A stretch of 64,000 nt of DNA from Microbacterium sp. Au-Mic1 (GCF_021341785.1 NZ_JAJTTF010000001.1:434001-498000); one strand, 5' to 3'; shown: positions 16,813 through 25,315, counted from the stretch's first letter. Notes: generated by a model not told the origin, from the sequence alone. Numbers and translations: made by a program.

Positions 16813-17556
16813 TCAGCGCCGCGGGGTCCACCCCGTCGGCAGCGGGCCCGAGAACAGCGCGCGTTCCTCGTCGGCGGCGAGCGACCAGCCCTGAGCGGCG
16901 TCGTGACCGTCGAAGCCGCCGCGCGCGACGCGGAAGCCGAGGTCGTCCTGTGCGGTCCGCGGATCCCCGCCCCTGCGCACCGAGGCACGCACGTTCCACG
17001 CGTCGTCGGCGAATCCGCCGCCGCGGAACACCCGGTACTCGCCGTAGCGGGCCGGATCCAGCAGATCCCAGCACCACTCCCACACGTTGCCGAGCGTGTC
17101 GAACAGTCCGTTCAGGTTCGGCATCCGCTCCCCCACACGCTGCGGATGCCGTACGCCGTCGGCGGCTGTCCAGGCGATGTCCGGAAGCGGTCCGTAGTGC
17201 GGGGTCGTGGACCCGGCGCGGCAGGCGTACTCCCACTCCGCCTCCGTGGGGAGGCGGAATCCATCCGCCGAGACGTCCCAGCGCACCTCCGGTCCGTCGA
17301 ACCGATATACCGGATCCAGCCCCTCCCACTCCGAGGCGGCGTTGCAGAACCGGACGGCGCGCTGCCAGGAGACGTCCACGGCGGGCTGGTCCGGCCGCTC
17401 CGCCGCGATACCGAGGAGCTCGGAGACCTGCTCCTCGGTGACGGCGTAGACACCGATCTCGAACGGCTGCAGGGCCACCTGCCAGCGACGCTTCGTGCGC
17501 GCATCATGCAAGCCGACGGTGCCGCCGGGCAGCGCCCGCATCTCGATATCGCTCAT
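16813..17556 (-). CDS. SUMF1/formylglycine-generating-enzyme-fold protein lacking the catalytic cysteines
   Basis: A 247-residue protein with the FGE-sulfatase fold: RLPTEAEWEYACRAG at 101-115, NLNGLFDTLGNVWEWCWD at 147-164, VFRGGGFADDAWNVRAS at 176-192 and DDLGFRVAR near 204. In true formylglycine-generating enzymes the segment after the GGG loop carries two cysteines that bind Cu(I). The aligned positions here are Trp187 and Ser192. It is therefore probably not a sulfatase activator; non-catalytic members serve as ligand-binding or other oxidase-like domains. Partner unknown. Confidence 0.82.
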   Translation of the reverse strand: MSDIEMRALPGGTVGLHDARTKRRWQVALQPFEIGVYAVTEEQVSELLGIAAERPDQPAVDVSWQRAVRFCNAASEWEGLDPVYRFDGPEVRWDVSADGFRLPTEAEWEYACRAGSTTPHYGPLPDIAWTAADGVRHPQRVGERMPNLNGLFDTLGNVWEWCWDLLDPARYGEYRVFRGGGFADDAWNVRASVRRGGDPRTAQDDLGFRVARGGFDGHDAAQGWSLAADEERALFSGPLPTGWTPRR

Positions 17557-17584
17557 CTCAGGGCAGTCTAAGAGACGGTCTTCG

Positions 17585-17590
17585 TAGCAT
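17585..17590 (+). promoter_or_regulatory. -10 box for a leaderless transcript of the DUF2127 gene
   Basis: TAGCAT followed by 7 bp and the ATG. This spacing puts the transcription start at or next to the start codon; no ribosome site is present. Confidence 0.45.
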
Positions 17591-17597
17591 CGAGCAC

Positions 17598-18107
17598 ATG
17601 GCCGCGTCCGGACAGCACCGCACCCTCGATCGGGTCTTCGCCGTGAGCATCGTGCTCAAGGGTCTCGACGGCGTCGTAGAGCTCATCGGCGGACTCGCCC
17701 TGCTCTTCATCTCGCCGGCCCGGCTGCGCGATTGGCTCGGGGACGTGGTCTCGTTCGTCCTCGTCGGGCACGAGCGCTCCCCCGTGTTCCACTGGGCCAT
17801 CCATCTGGGCGATTCCTGGGGCACCAGGACGACGCTCTTCGCGGCGGCCTACCTGCTGCTGCACGGGATCATCAAGGTCGTGCTGGTCTGGGCATTGCTG
17901 AAGCAGCAGCTCTGGGCGTATCCGTGGATGCTCGCGGCGCTCGGCGTCTTCATCGTCATTCAGGGCTACGAGCTCGTCGTCCACTTCAGCTGGTGGATGC
18001 TCGCCCTCACCCTCTTCGACGTCTTCATCGTGGCACTCACCGCTCGCGAGTGGCAGCTGCATCGGAAGCGTCGCGCAGCGGAGGCCGATGTCGGCGGCCA
18101 CACGTAG
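17598..18107 (+). CDS. DUF2127-family membrane protein
   Basis: A 169-residue protein with four predicted membrane helices. LDRVFAVSIVLKGLDGVVELIGG opens the family pattern, then LFAAAYLLLHGIIKVVLVWALLKQQLWAYPW, followed by two further helices (MLAALGVFIVIQGYELV, WWMLALTLFDVFIVALTAREW). Function of DUF2127 is unknown. Basic C-terminal tail HRKRRA is cytoplasmic by the positive-inside rule. Confidence 0.85.
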   Translation: MAASGQHRTLDRVFAVSIVLKGLDGVVELIGGLALLFISPARLRDWLGDVVSFVLVGHERSPVFHWAIHLGDSWGTRTTLFAAAYLLLHGIIKVVLVWALLKQQLWAYPWMLAALGVFIVIQGYELVVHFSWWMLALTLFDVFIVALTAREWQLHRKRRAAEADVGGHT

Positions 18108-18110
18108 GGT
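18105..18110 (+). promoter_or_regulatory. -10 box for a leaderless transcript of the RibD-like gene
   Basis: TAGGGT, overlapping the stop of the DUF2127 gene, is followed by 7 bp and the ATG at 18118. No ribosome site is seen, consistent with leaderless initiation. Confidence 0.4.
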
Positions 18111-18117
18111 CTCCCCC

Positions 18118-18690
18118 ATGACACGCGCGATCTTCTACACCGCCTCGACTGTGAACGGGTTCCTCGCCGACCCGGACGATGCGCTGGACTGGCTTCTGGC
18201 GATCCCGCAGGACGAGGCCACGGCCGACATCGCCGCGTTCACGGAACGTGTCGGAGTACTGGTGGAGGGGGCATCGACGTACGAGTGGGTGCGGGGTCAC
18301 GAGGATCTGATGGAGCACCCCGAGCGCTGGCAGCAGTTCTACGGCGATCGTCCGACGTTCGTCTTCACCCGACGCGAGCGGGAGCGGGTGCCCGGCGCCG
18401 ACATCCGGTTCGTGCAGGGGTCCGTGATCGAGCACTGGCCGGACATCGTCTCAGCTGCCGCGGGCAAGGATGTCTGGATCGTCGGCGGTGGAGATCTCGT
18501 AGGCCAGTTCGTCGACGCGGACCTGCTCGATGAGATCGTCATCACCTTCGCGCCGGTGACGCTCGCCGCGGGGAAGCCACTGCTCCCCCGCGACCTCGAT
18601 CACACGCGGCTCGAGCTGGTCGGCGTTCGCCGGGCGGGTCCCTTCGCGGAGCTCACCTATCGGCTGCCACGAGCCGCGCGCGACGCGTAG
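18118..18690 (+). CDS. Dihydrofolate reductase-family (RibD C-terminal-like) protein
   Basis: A 190-residue protein with the RibD C-terminal/DHFR-like fold: FYTASTVNGFLADPDDALDWL at the start, VLVEGASTYEWV (usual form GRxTYE) and DVWIVGGGDLVGQFVDADLLDEIVITFAPV at the NADPH-binding core. Such proteins reduce unknown pteridine- or pyrimidine-like substrates. Ends 54 bp before the SAHH-like operon. Confidence 0.87.
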   Translation: MTRAIFYTASTVNGFLADPDDALDWLLAIPQDEATADIAAFTERVGVLVEGASTYEWVRGHEDLMEHPERWQQFYGDRPTFVFTRRERERVPGADIRFVQGSVIEHWPDIVSAAAGKDVWIVGGGDLVGQFVDADLLDEIVITFAPVTLAAGKPLLPRDLDHTRLELVGVRRAGPFAELTYRLPRAARDA

Positions 18691-18731
18691 CGCACGTCGT
18701 CGCACGGCGCGGGCGGAGCAGGCGGAACGTC

Positions 18732-18737
18732 TACGCT
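18732..18737 (+). promoter_or_regulatory. -10 box of the SAHH-like/amidohydrolase/ABC operon
   Basis: TACGCT fits TAnnnT and lies 7 bp before the GTG start at 18745, so the mRNA would be leaderless. No ribosome site precedes the GTG. Confidence 0.45.
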
Positions 18738-18744
18738 GAAGCAC

Positions 18745-20184
18745 GTGCCCGACGCCCTTCTGACCGCCGAACGACTCGTGCGGCGGTTCGCCCGTTCGAC
18801 CAACCTGCTGGTGGCAGGCCGCACTTTCGACGTGGTCGGCGAGGACGAGGTCGCCGACGAGCTGCGCGAGCTTCTGTCCCGGCTGGGTGCACGACTCGGC
18901 CAGGGATCGGTGGTCTTCGCGCCGGGGTCGACGACGGAGATCCTGCTGAACGGAGACGCGCTGCCGTGGCGGGCCACCGCAGACGAGCGCATCGACTTCG
19001 CGGGCGTGCACATGCCCGTGTCCCGCGGCATCGCCGATGCGCTGCGCGAAGCCGGCACGGTGCGCGGCATCCGGATCGGCATCGCGATGGTGCTCGAGCC
19101 GAAGACGGCGCAGCTCGCGCTGCTGCTGCGCGCGGCCGGTGCCGACGTCGCGGTGTACGCGCACCCGGACGAGATCGATCCCGAAGTGGCCGCCGCGCTG
19201 CGCGCGCGCGGGATCCCGGTCGACGGGAACCCCGCGCTGTCCGGAGCAGCAGAACGCGACGCTGCCGTCGCATTCCTCCGGCGCGGTCTCGACCTGCTGC
19301 TGGACGATGGCTCGCATCTGATCCGGCTGGCTCACGAGCAGGACGCGCTGGGCGACCTGAGGGGCGCTGCGGAGGAGACGACGAGCGGCCTGACCCCGCT
19401 GCGCCGGATGGTCGCAGAGGGGGCGCTGCGGATTCCCGTGATCGCCGTCAACGACGCTCCCATGAAGACGGCCTTCGACAACCGTTACGGCACGGGACAG
19501 TCGTGTGTGTTCGCCGTCGCTGACGTGCTCGACACCGCCGGGATCTCCGTCCGCGACCAGCCTGCGGTGGTCATCGGCTACGGCCCCGTCGGCGAAGGGG
19601 TCGCCGCTCATCTGCGCGCGCTCGGAGCGACGGTGGGCGTCACCGAGACGGATCCGGTCCGCGCGCTCCGCGCGGCGCACGATGGCTACGTCACGGGGCA
19701 TCTCCGCGACCTCGCGCCGGGCGCGCTGGTCATCTCCGCCACCGGCGCGCCGCACACGATCGACGCCGAGACCCTGCGCGTCGCGGAGATCGTGGCCGTC
19801 GCCGGCGGCGTGCCGGGCGAGGTCGATGTCGACGTGGCGGCGCTGCGCCCGGTCGAACGTGCCGGTGCGGTACTCCCGCATCTCGCAAGCGCGGGCGACG
19901 GCGGGCTCCTCGTCGCGCGAGGCGGGTGCGTCAATCTCGCCGCGGCGGAGGGCAATCCGATCGAGATCATGGATCTCTCCTTCGCCGTGCAGCTGTCCGC
20001 CGTGGCTCAGCTGCTCGCCTCACCGCTCCCGGCCGGCGTGCATCCGTTCCCCGCGGAGGCGGATCAGGCGGTCGCTCGCGCGGCCCTGGCGGTACGGCAC
20101 GAGGACGTCGATGTCCGCAGCGATGCACAGCGGCTCGCCCAAGACGACTGGCGTTCGCCGCGGTACCGGGAGGCGACGGCATGA
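18745..20184 (+). CDS. Divergent S-adenosylhomocysteine hydrolase-like protein
   Basis: A 479-residue protein collinear with adenosylhomocysteinase. Kept by eye alignment: LLLDDG (Asp187/188), AAEETTSG (Glu210/211), VNDAPMKTAFDNRYG (Asn236, Lys241, Asp245, Asn246), the NAD site IGYGPVGEG (278-286), VTETDP (Glu301) and GGCVNLAAAEGNP. Changed: the adenine-contact segment (LHMTVET in classical enzymes) reads VLEPKT, the STQDH-type motif is missing, the HFD gate is VPGEVD, the GHP histidine is Asn404, and the C-terminal Lys/Tyr NAD lid of the partner subunit is absent. The redox-hydrolysis core is intact while base recognition differs, so the substrate is probably not SAH. First gene of a six-gene unit; its stop overlaps the amidohydrolase start (ATGA). 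Confidence 0.85.
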   Translation: MPDALLTAERLVRRFARSTNLLVAGRTFDVVGEDEVADELRELLSRLGARLGQGSVVFAPGSTTEILLNGDALPWRATADERIDFAGVHMPVSRGIADALREAGTVRGIRIGIAMVLEPKTAQLALLLRAAGADVAVYAHPDEIDPEVAAALRARGIPVDGNPALSGAAERDAAVAFLRRGLDLLLDDGSHLIRLAHEQDALGDLRGAAEETTSGLTPLRRMVAEGALRIPVIAVNDAPMKTAFDNRYGTGQSCVFAVADVLDTAGISVRDQPAVVIGYGPVGEGVAAHLRALGATVGVTETDPVRALRAAHDGYVTGHLRDLAPGALVISATGAPHTIDAETLRVAEIVAVAGGVPGEVDVDVAALRPVERAGAVLPHLASAGDGGLLVARGGCVNLAAAEGNPIEIMDLSFAVQLSAVAQLLASPLPAGVHPFPAEADQAVARAALAVRHEDVDVRSDAQRLAQDDWRSPRYREATA

Positions 20185-21494
20185 GCGGCGTGACTCTGTA
20201 CTCGGCTGGGCAGGTCTTCCCGATCACCGCCCCGCCGATCGCCGACGGTGCGGTGGCCGTCCAGAACGGCAGGATCCTGCACGTGGGCGAGCGCGCCTGG
20301 GTGCAGCGCTCGCTGACCGACCGGGGCATCGCGCCCACCGAAGTGCACTGGCCCGGTGTGCTGATCCCCGGGCTCGTCAACGCGCACACCCATCTCCAGT
20401 ACACCGGCATGGCCGAGGTCGGGCAAGGCCGCTACCACGGCTTCGAGGACTGGGTCACGGCGTTCGATCCGGTGTACGAGAGCGGAAGGGACTGGGCCGC
20501 GGATGCGGCGGAAGGCGCCGCGAAACTGATCCGTACCGGCACGACCGCCGCCGCGGACGTCGTCACCGACAGGTCTGCGGCGTCCGCGCTGCACGATGCC
20601 CGTCTGCACGGCATCACCTACTGGGAGGTGATGAGCTGGACCAACGCGGAGTGGGCGCGCACCGGGCGTCGTCAGGTCGAGGACTCGCTGGACGCGCTGC
20701 CCACGCCACCGGGCACCGGACTGTCGCCGCACGCCCCGTACTCCCTCGACATCGAACCCCTGCTGGAGATCCCCGACATCGTCCGGGAGCGCGGGAGCCG
20801 CATCCACATCCACCTCGGCGAGGCGGCGTTCGAGAGCGAGTTCGCACACGACCAGGCGCACGCCTGGCACACGGCGGGTCTCGCGAGCTTCCAGGAGCTG
20901 CGCGACGCCGGCTTCGGCACCAGCGCGACCGAGTTCGTGGACCAGCTCGGTGTGCTCGGCCCCGACTGCCACATCGCGCACGGCGTCTACATGAGCGCCC
21001 GTGACCGGGCGATCCTGCGGGAGCGCCACACGAGCGTCGCGCTGTGCCCGCGCTCGAACGCGGTGATCGGTCTGGAGGAGCCGCCGATCGCCGCCTATCT
21101 GCGGGAAGGCAATCCCATCGCCGTGGGCACCGACTCGTTGTCCTCGAGCCCTTCCCTCGACCTGCTCGCGGACGTCGCGGAGCTCGCCCGCATCGCCAGA
21201 TCACAGGGGTACACCGACCGCGATCTGCACGCGCGCCTCCTGAACGCCGCGACCCTGGGCGGAGCGCACGCGATGGGGATCGATGTCGGCCCGGACCGCA
21301 CCGGCTATCTCGCCGTGGGCGCGCTCGCGGATCTCGCCTTCTTCGACGTCGCGCCGGGTGCCGATGCCGTGGTCGAGCTCGTGGAGTCGGGCGCGGGGCG
21401 GTCGGCCGCCACGGTCATCGCTGGCGAGGTGCGTCATGCGACCGCTGCTTTCGAAACCCCTGACCGGCACGCCACGGAGACGCCCCATGTCTGA
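20181..21494 (+). CDS. Amidohydrolase (nucleoside/aminofutalosine deaminase-like)
   Basis: A 437-residue metal-dependent amidohydrolase of the TRZ/ATZ-cytosine deaminase superfamily. Metal and catalytic residues are visible: NAHTHLQY (HxH), IHIHLGEA (His and Glu), CHIAHGVYM (His) and IAVGTDSLSSSPSLDLL (Asp). The stretch SVALCPRSNAVIGLEEPPIAAYL is typical of SAH/MTA or aminodeoxyfutalosine deaminases, which remove the 6-amino group from 5'-substituted adenosines. Coupling to an SAHH-like protein fits deamination before or after thioether or glycosidic cleavage. Exact substrate is inference only. ATGA overlap upstream and an 8-nt overlap with the DUF985 gene downstream. Confidence 0.88.
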   Translation: MSGVTLYSAGQVFPITAPPIADGAVAVQNGRILHVGERAWVQRSLTDRGIAPTEVHWPGVLIPGLVNAHTHLQYTGMAEVGQGRYHGFEDWVTAFDPVYESGRDWAADAAEGAAKLIRTGTTAAADVVTDRSAASALHDARLHGITYWEVMSWTNAEWARTGRRQVEDSLDALPTPPGTGLSPHAPYSLDIEPLLEIPDIVRERGSRIHIHLGEAAFESEFAHDQAHAWHTAGLASFQELRDAGFGTSATEFVDQLGVLGPDCHIAHGVYMSARDRAILRERHTSVALCPRSNAVIGLEEPPIAAYLREGNPIAVGTDSLSSSPSLDLLADVAELARIARSQGYTDRDLHARLLNAATLGGAHAMGIDVGPDRTGYLAVGALADLAFFDVAPGADAVVELVESGAGRSAATVIAGEVRHATAAFETPDRHATETPHV

Positions 21495-21918
21495 GTCCAT
21501 CCCCTCGACCGCGATCCGCCTCGCACTCGAGCCGCACCCCGAGGGCGGCTGGTTCCGCCGGACCTGGACCAGTCCGATCCCCATCGAGACCGCCGGCGGC
21601 GCACGTCCCGCGGCGACGTGCATCCACTACCTGCTCATGCCCGACGAGTCCAGCGCCTGGCACGTCGTCTCCAGCGACGAGCTCTGGCTCTGGCACGGTC
21701 CGGGTCGCCTCGAGCTCCGTCTCGGGGGCTCCGATGCGGCACCGGGCGACGCCGAGATCATCGTGCTCGGTCCCGACGATGCTGCACAGGCGCTCGTGCC
21801 CGCCGGAGTGTGGCAGGCGGCCCGTCCGCTCGATGACAGCGAGGTGCTGGTCTCCTGTTTCGTTTCGCCGGGTTTCGACTTCGCCGACTGGCGTCTCGCC
21901 GATTCCTCTACGGTATGA
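21487..21918 (+). CDS. DUF985 cupin-fold protein
   Basis: A 143-residue cupin of the DUF985 type: RLALEPHPEGGWFRRTW at the start, ATCIHYLLMPDESSAWHVVSSDELWLWHGPG with the cupin histidines, LVPAGVWQAARPL and LVSCFVSPGFDFADW at the end. The family is thought to be a sugar- or small-molecule-binding cupin, without an established reaction. The ATG lies inside the last codons of the amidohydrolase gene, indicating coupled translation. Confidence 0.9.
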   Translation: MSESIPSTAIRLALEPHPEGGWFRRTWTSPIPIETAGGARPAATCIHYLLMPDESSAWHVVSSDELWLWHGPGRLELRLGGSDAAPGDAEIIVLGPDDAAQALVPAGVWQAARPLDDSEVLVSCFVSPGFDFADWRLADSSTV

Positions 21919-21980
21919 ACGGGGCACCTGCGCCCGCAGTCCTACCCGTCCGCCCCCGCACCCGCATCTCAGGAGTCCCC

Positions 21981-22841
21981 GTGTCCCTCGCACCCGCTCT
22001 TCGCCGCGTCGCGCTCGTCTCGACGCTCGCAGCCGCCGCGCTCTCCCTTGCCGCCTGCAGCGGCTCTGCCGCGTCCGCGCCGTCGGCCGACGCCGACGCC
22101 ACCGGGGCTGCCCTGCAGACCGTCACCGCAGGCAAGCTGACGATCGCCACCGGTGACCCCGACTACGAGCCGTGGTTCGTCGACAACGACCCTGCGAACG
22201 GCAAGGGCTTCGAGGGCGCCGTCGCCCACGCCGTGGCCGCCGAGCTGGGCTTCTCCGACAAGCAGATCGTCTGGACGCGCACCGGCTTCGACGCCGCGAT
22301 CGCCCCCGGCCCCAAGGACTGGGATCTCAACATCCAGCAGTTCTCGATCTCCGACGACCGCAAGAAGGCTGTCGACTTCTCCTCGTCCTACTACACGACC
22401 ACGCAGGCCGTGGTCGCTGCGAAGGGCACGCCCGCCGCCACGGCCACCAGCATCGCCGACCTCAAGAAGGCCAAGGTCGGCGTCGCCACGGGCACGACGA
22501 GCTACACCGTCGCAAAGTCGCAGCTCGGCACCGGCGATCTCAGCGTCTTCAACTCGGTCGACGACGTCGTCCAGGCGCTCAAGGGGGGCCAGATCGACGC
22601 GATGATCACCGATCTGCCCGGCGCGTTCTACGTGACCGGCGCGCAGCTCGAGAACGCCAGCGTGATCGGTCAGTTCGCCGACGACAAGGGCGGCGACCAG
22701 TTCGCCTTCGTGCTTCCGAAGAACTCCGCGCTCACCCCGGCCGTCACGAAGGCCGTCGACGCGCTGCAGAAGAAGGGCACGATCGCCGAGCTGCAGAAGA
22801 AGTGGCTCAGCGAGGCCGTGAACGTCCCCGTTCTGAAGTGA
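21981..22841 (+). CDS. Amino-acid-type ABC transporter, substrate-binding lipoprotein
   Basis: A 286-residue family 3 solute-binding protein. Signal peptide LVSTLAAAALSLAACSGS has a LAAC lipobox, followed by an Ala/Ser-rich linker. The binding domain shows LTIATGDPDYEPWFVDND, DWDLNIQQFSISDDRKKAVDFS and KVGVATGTTSYTVAKS, the polar amino acid/cystine-type pattern. The GTG start at 21981 is chosen because AGGAG lies 5 bp upstream; an in-frame ATG at 21915 would place a non-signal stretch before the signal peptide. Its stop overlaps the permease start (GTGA). Confidence 0.92.
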   Translation: MSLAPALRRVALVSTLAAAALSLAACSGSAASAPSADADATGAALQTVTAGKLTIATGDPDYEPWFVDNDPANGKGFEGAVAHAVAAELGFSDKQIVWTRTGFDAAIAPGPKDWDLNIQQFSISDDRKKAVDFSSSYYTTTQAVVAAKGTPAATATSIADLKKAKVGVATGTTSYTVAKSQLGTGDLSVFNSVDDVVQALKGGQIDAMITDLPGAFYVTGAQLENASVIGQFADDKGGDQFAFVLPKNSALTPAVTKAVDALQKKGTIAELQKKWLSEAVNVPVLK

Positions 22842-23704
22842 CCGCTCCCCTCGTCGACGCGGCGTGGCAGCCGAGCCCCCTCGAGCTGTCCCGCCGCGCA
22901 CAGCGCCGCCGGGCGACCACGCGCTCCGTCCTGATCGCGCTGCTGAGCAGCCTCGTGCTGGCGGCTGTGCTCATCGTGCTCATCGCGAACACTCCGGGCT
23001 GGAAGGTCGTCCGCGAGACCTTCTTCGATCCGAAGGTGGCGCTCGCGAGCGTCGGGCCGATCTTCCAGGGGCTGCTGCTCAACATCCTCGTGCTCGTGAT
23101 CGCCGCCGTCTGCGTGGCGCTGCTCGGCACGCTTCTCGCCGTGCTGCGGTCGCTGCGGGGCCCGGTGTTCTTCCCGCTGCGGCTGCTTGCGGCGGCCTAC
23201 ACCGACTTCTTCCGCGGCGTGCCCCTGCTGATCGTGCTCTACCTGGTGGGCTTCGGGATCCCCGCGCTCATGATCTTCCCGCGGATGCCAGCGATGTTCT
23301 GGGGAACGATCGCCCTCGTGATCAGCTACTCGGCATACGTGGCCGAAGTGCTCCGCGCGGGGATGGAGGCCGTGCACCCGTCTCAGCGGGTGGCGGCCCG
23401 GTCGCTGGGTCTCACGCACGGGCAGACCCTGCGCATCGTCGTGATTCCGCAGGGCGTGCGCAAGGTCGTGCCCGCACTCATGAACGACTTCGTGTCGATG
23501 CAGAAGGATGTCGGCCTCATCTCGGTCCTCGGCGCCATCGACGCGGTCCGTGCCGCGCAGTTGCAGGTCGCCGAGACCTTCAACTTCACGCCGTACATCG
23601 TCGCCGGGCTCTTCTTCGTGATCCTGAGCTGGCCGATGATCCGGCTCACGGACGTCGTCACGGCGCGTCTCAACAAGCGCGAGCAGGCCGGAGGCATCGT
23701 ATGA
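22838..23704 (+). CDS. Amino-acid-type ABC transporter, permease
   Basis: A 288-residue HisMQ-type permease. A cytoplasmic N-terminus with a basic stretch is followed by five or six helices. The EAA loop EAVHPSQRVAARSLGLTHGQTLRIVVIPQGVRK contacts the ATPase, and TDFFRGVPLLIVLYLVGFG is the family hallmark. One permease gene implies a homodimer. Overlaps both neighbours by 4 nt. Confidence 0.93.
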   Translation: MTAPLVDAAWQPSPLELSRRAQRRRATTRSVLIALLSSLVLAAVLIVLIANTPGWKVVRETFFDPKVALASVGPIFQGLLLNILVLVIAAVCVALLGTLLAVLRSLRGPVFFPLRLLAAAYTDFFRGVPLLIVLYLVGFGIPALMIFPRMPAMFWGTIALVISYSAYVAEVLRAGMEAVHPSQRVAARSLGLTHGQTLRIVVIPQGVRKVVPALMNDFVSMQKDVGLISVLGAIDAVRAAQLQVAETFNFTPYIVAGLFFVILSWPMIRLTDVVTARLNKREQAGGIV

Positions 23705-24438
23705 CCGCTCCTGTGATCGAAGCGCTCGGAGTGCGCAAGCGCTTCGGCGACCACGACGTGCTGCGCGGCATCGACCTCGCGGTCGACCCGCACGAGGTCG
23801 TCGTCCTCATCGGCGCGTCCGGATCCGGAAAGTCCACGCTCCTCCGCACGATGAACCTCATCGAGCGCGTCGATGACGGGCAGATCCTGCTCTCGGGAAC
23901 CGACATCACGGATCCGCGGATCGATGCGGACGCGATTCGGGCACGGATCGGGGTCGTGTTCCAGCACTTCAACCTGTTCCCGCACCTCACCGTGCTCGAC
24001 AACGTCACTCTCGCAGCCCGGCGCGTGCACCGCATGCCGAAGGCGGAGGCGAGCCGGCGCGGCAGGGAACTGCTGACGGCGCTCGGCCTCGGAGACAAGG
24101 CCGACGCCTACCCCGATCGGCTCTCCGGTGGACAGCAGCAGCGCGTCGCGATCGTGCGGGCGATCCTCACGGATCCCGAGCTGCTGCTCCTCGACGAGAT
24201 CACGAGTGCCCTCGACCCGCAGCTCGTCGGCGAGGTGCTCGATCTCGTCCGGGAGCTCAAGGGGCGCGGCACCACGATCCTCATGGCCACGCACGAGATG
24301 TCCTTCGCGCGCGACGTCGCCGATCGGGTCGTCTTCCTCAAGGACGGCGTGCTCGTGGAGCAGGGACCGCCCCAGCAGATCTTCGACGCGCCGCAGCACG
24401 CGGCGACGGCGGAGTTCCTCGCCCGCGTCTCGCGCTGA
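23701..24438 (+). CDS. Amino-acid-type ABC transporter, ATPase
   Basis: A 245-residue GlnQ-like ATPase. Walker A GASGSGKST, Q-loop VVFQHFNLFPHLTVLDNV, signature LSGGQQQRVA, Walker B LLLLDEITSALDP and H-loop MATHEMSFARDVADR are all intact. Last gene of the SAHH-like operon; it faces the SGNH hydrolase gene across 44 bp. Confidence 0.95.
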   Translation: MTAPVIEALGVRKRFGDHDVLRGIDLAVDPHEVVVLIGASGSGKSTLLRTMNLIERVDDGQILLSGTDITDPRIDADAIRARIGVVFQHFNLFPHLTVLDNVTLAARRVHRMPKAEASRRGRELLTALGLGDKADAYPDRLSGGQQQRVAIVRAILTDPELLLLDEITSALDPQLVGEVLDLVRELKGRGTTILMATHEMSFARDVADRVVFLKDGVLVEQGPPQQIFDAPQHAATAEFLARVSR

Positions 24439-24482
24439 CGACGCCGCGCGGGTTCGAGCGCGCCGACCCGGGGGCGGTGCGC

Positions 24483-25250
24483 TCAGCGCTCCGAAGAGGG
24501 GCGGATCTCGGTCCAGTCGGCGAACTTGGGCAGACGTCCGTCGCCGGAGGACCGGCGCGTCACCCGGCGACGGATCCATGGCCCCACGTGCCGTCGGTAG
24601 TACGCGGCGGTGCTCAACGGCTCCTCCTCCGGAACGTCCTGCGCATGCCACCACTCCCCCGGAGCGTCGACGCCGACGGCATCCAGGACCCGGGCGGCGA
24701 CGCGATGATGTCCGTTCGCGTTCATGTGGAGCCGGTCCTCCGCCCAGTACTCCGGCCCGCTCAGCTCGCGGTCTGGCCAGTTCAGCGCCTGGAGCACATC
24801 CGGTCGATCCTGGATCCTGCGCAGCACCGCGGCGGACAGCTCGTCGCCGCGCCGCTGGATGAGCGAGGTCAGCGGCAGCTGCGCCGACGGGTTGGCGCCG
24901 GACAGCACGATGAGGGTGGCTCCGGCCTCGTCGCAACGCCGGAGCACGCGTGTGAACGCGTCGGCGATGTGCTCGATGTCGGCTCTCGGGCGCAGCATGT
25001 CATTGCCGCCCGCGTTGAACGAGAGGTGCGTCGGCTTCAAGGCGAGGGCCGGTTCGAGCTGCTCCTCGACGACCGGCCAGGCGAGGCGCCCACGGATCGC
25101 GAGGTTGGCGTACGCGATCGGCTCTCCGATCGCGTCGGCCCACCCGAGCGCCGCGAGATCGGCCCATCCCCGGACGGTGCCGTCGGGAAGCTCATCACCG
25201 ACGCCCTCGCTGAAGGAGTCTCCGATGGCGACGAATCGAACAGCGCTCAT
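24483..25250 (-). CDS. SGNH/GDSL-family hydrolase
   Basis: A 255-residue esterase-fold protein. Block I FVAIGDSFSEGVGDE carries the Ser nucleophile, block III FNAGGNDML the Asn oxyanion residue, and block V EDRLHMNANGHHRVA the Asp and His. There is no signal peptide, so it acts in the cytoplasm on an ester of unknown nature. Convergent with the ABC ATPase gene. Confidence 0.92.
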   Translation of the reverse strand: MSAVRFVAIGDSFSEGVGDELPDGTVRGWADLAALGWADAIGEPIAYANLAIRGRLAWPVVEEQLEPALALKPTHLSFNAGGNDMLRPRADIEHIADAFTRVLRRCDEAGATLIVLSGANPSAQLPLTSLIQRRGDELSAAVLRRIQDRPDVLQALNWPDRELSGPEYWAEDRLHMNANGHHRVAARVLDAVGVDAPGEWWHAQDVPEEEPLSTAAYYRRHVGPWIRRRVTRRSSGDGRLPKFADWTEIRPSSER

Positions 25251-25266
25251 CCATCCAGCCTACGAC

Positions 25267-25304
25267 GACGGGGTCGGTCGGACGCGCGTCCGACCGACCC
25301 CGTC
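25267..25304 (-). terminator. Perfect 38-bp palindrome, terminator of the LLM gene
   Basis: A perfectly self-complementary GC-rich sequence (ACGGGGTCGGTCGGACG and its complement) 11 bp after the LLM oxidoreductase stop and before the SGNH gene. No T-run follows. Confidence 0.65.
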
Positions 25305-25315
25305 ACCGTGCGACG

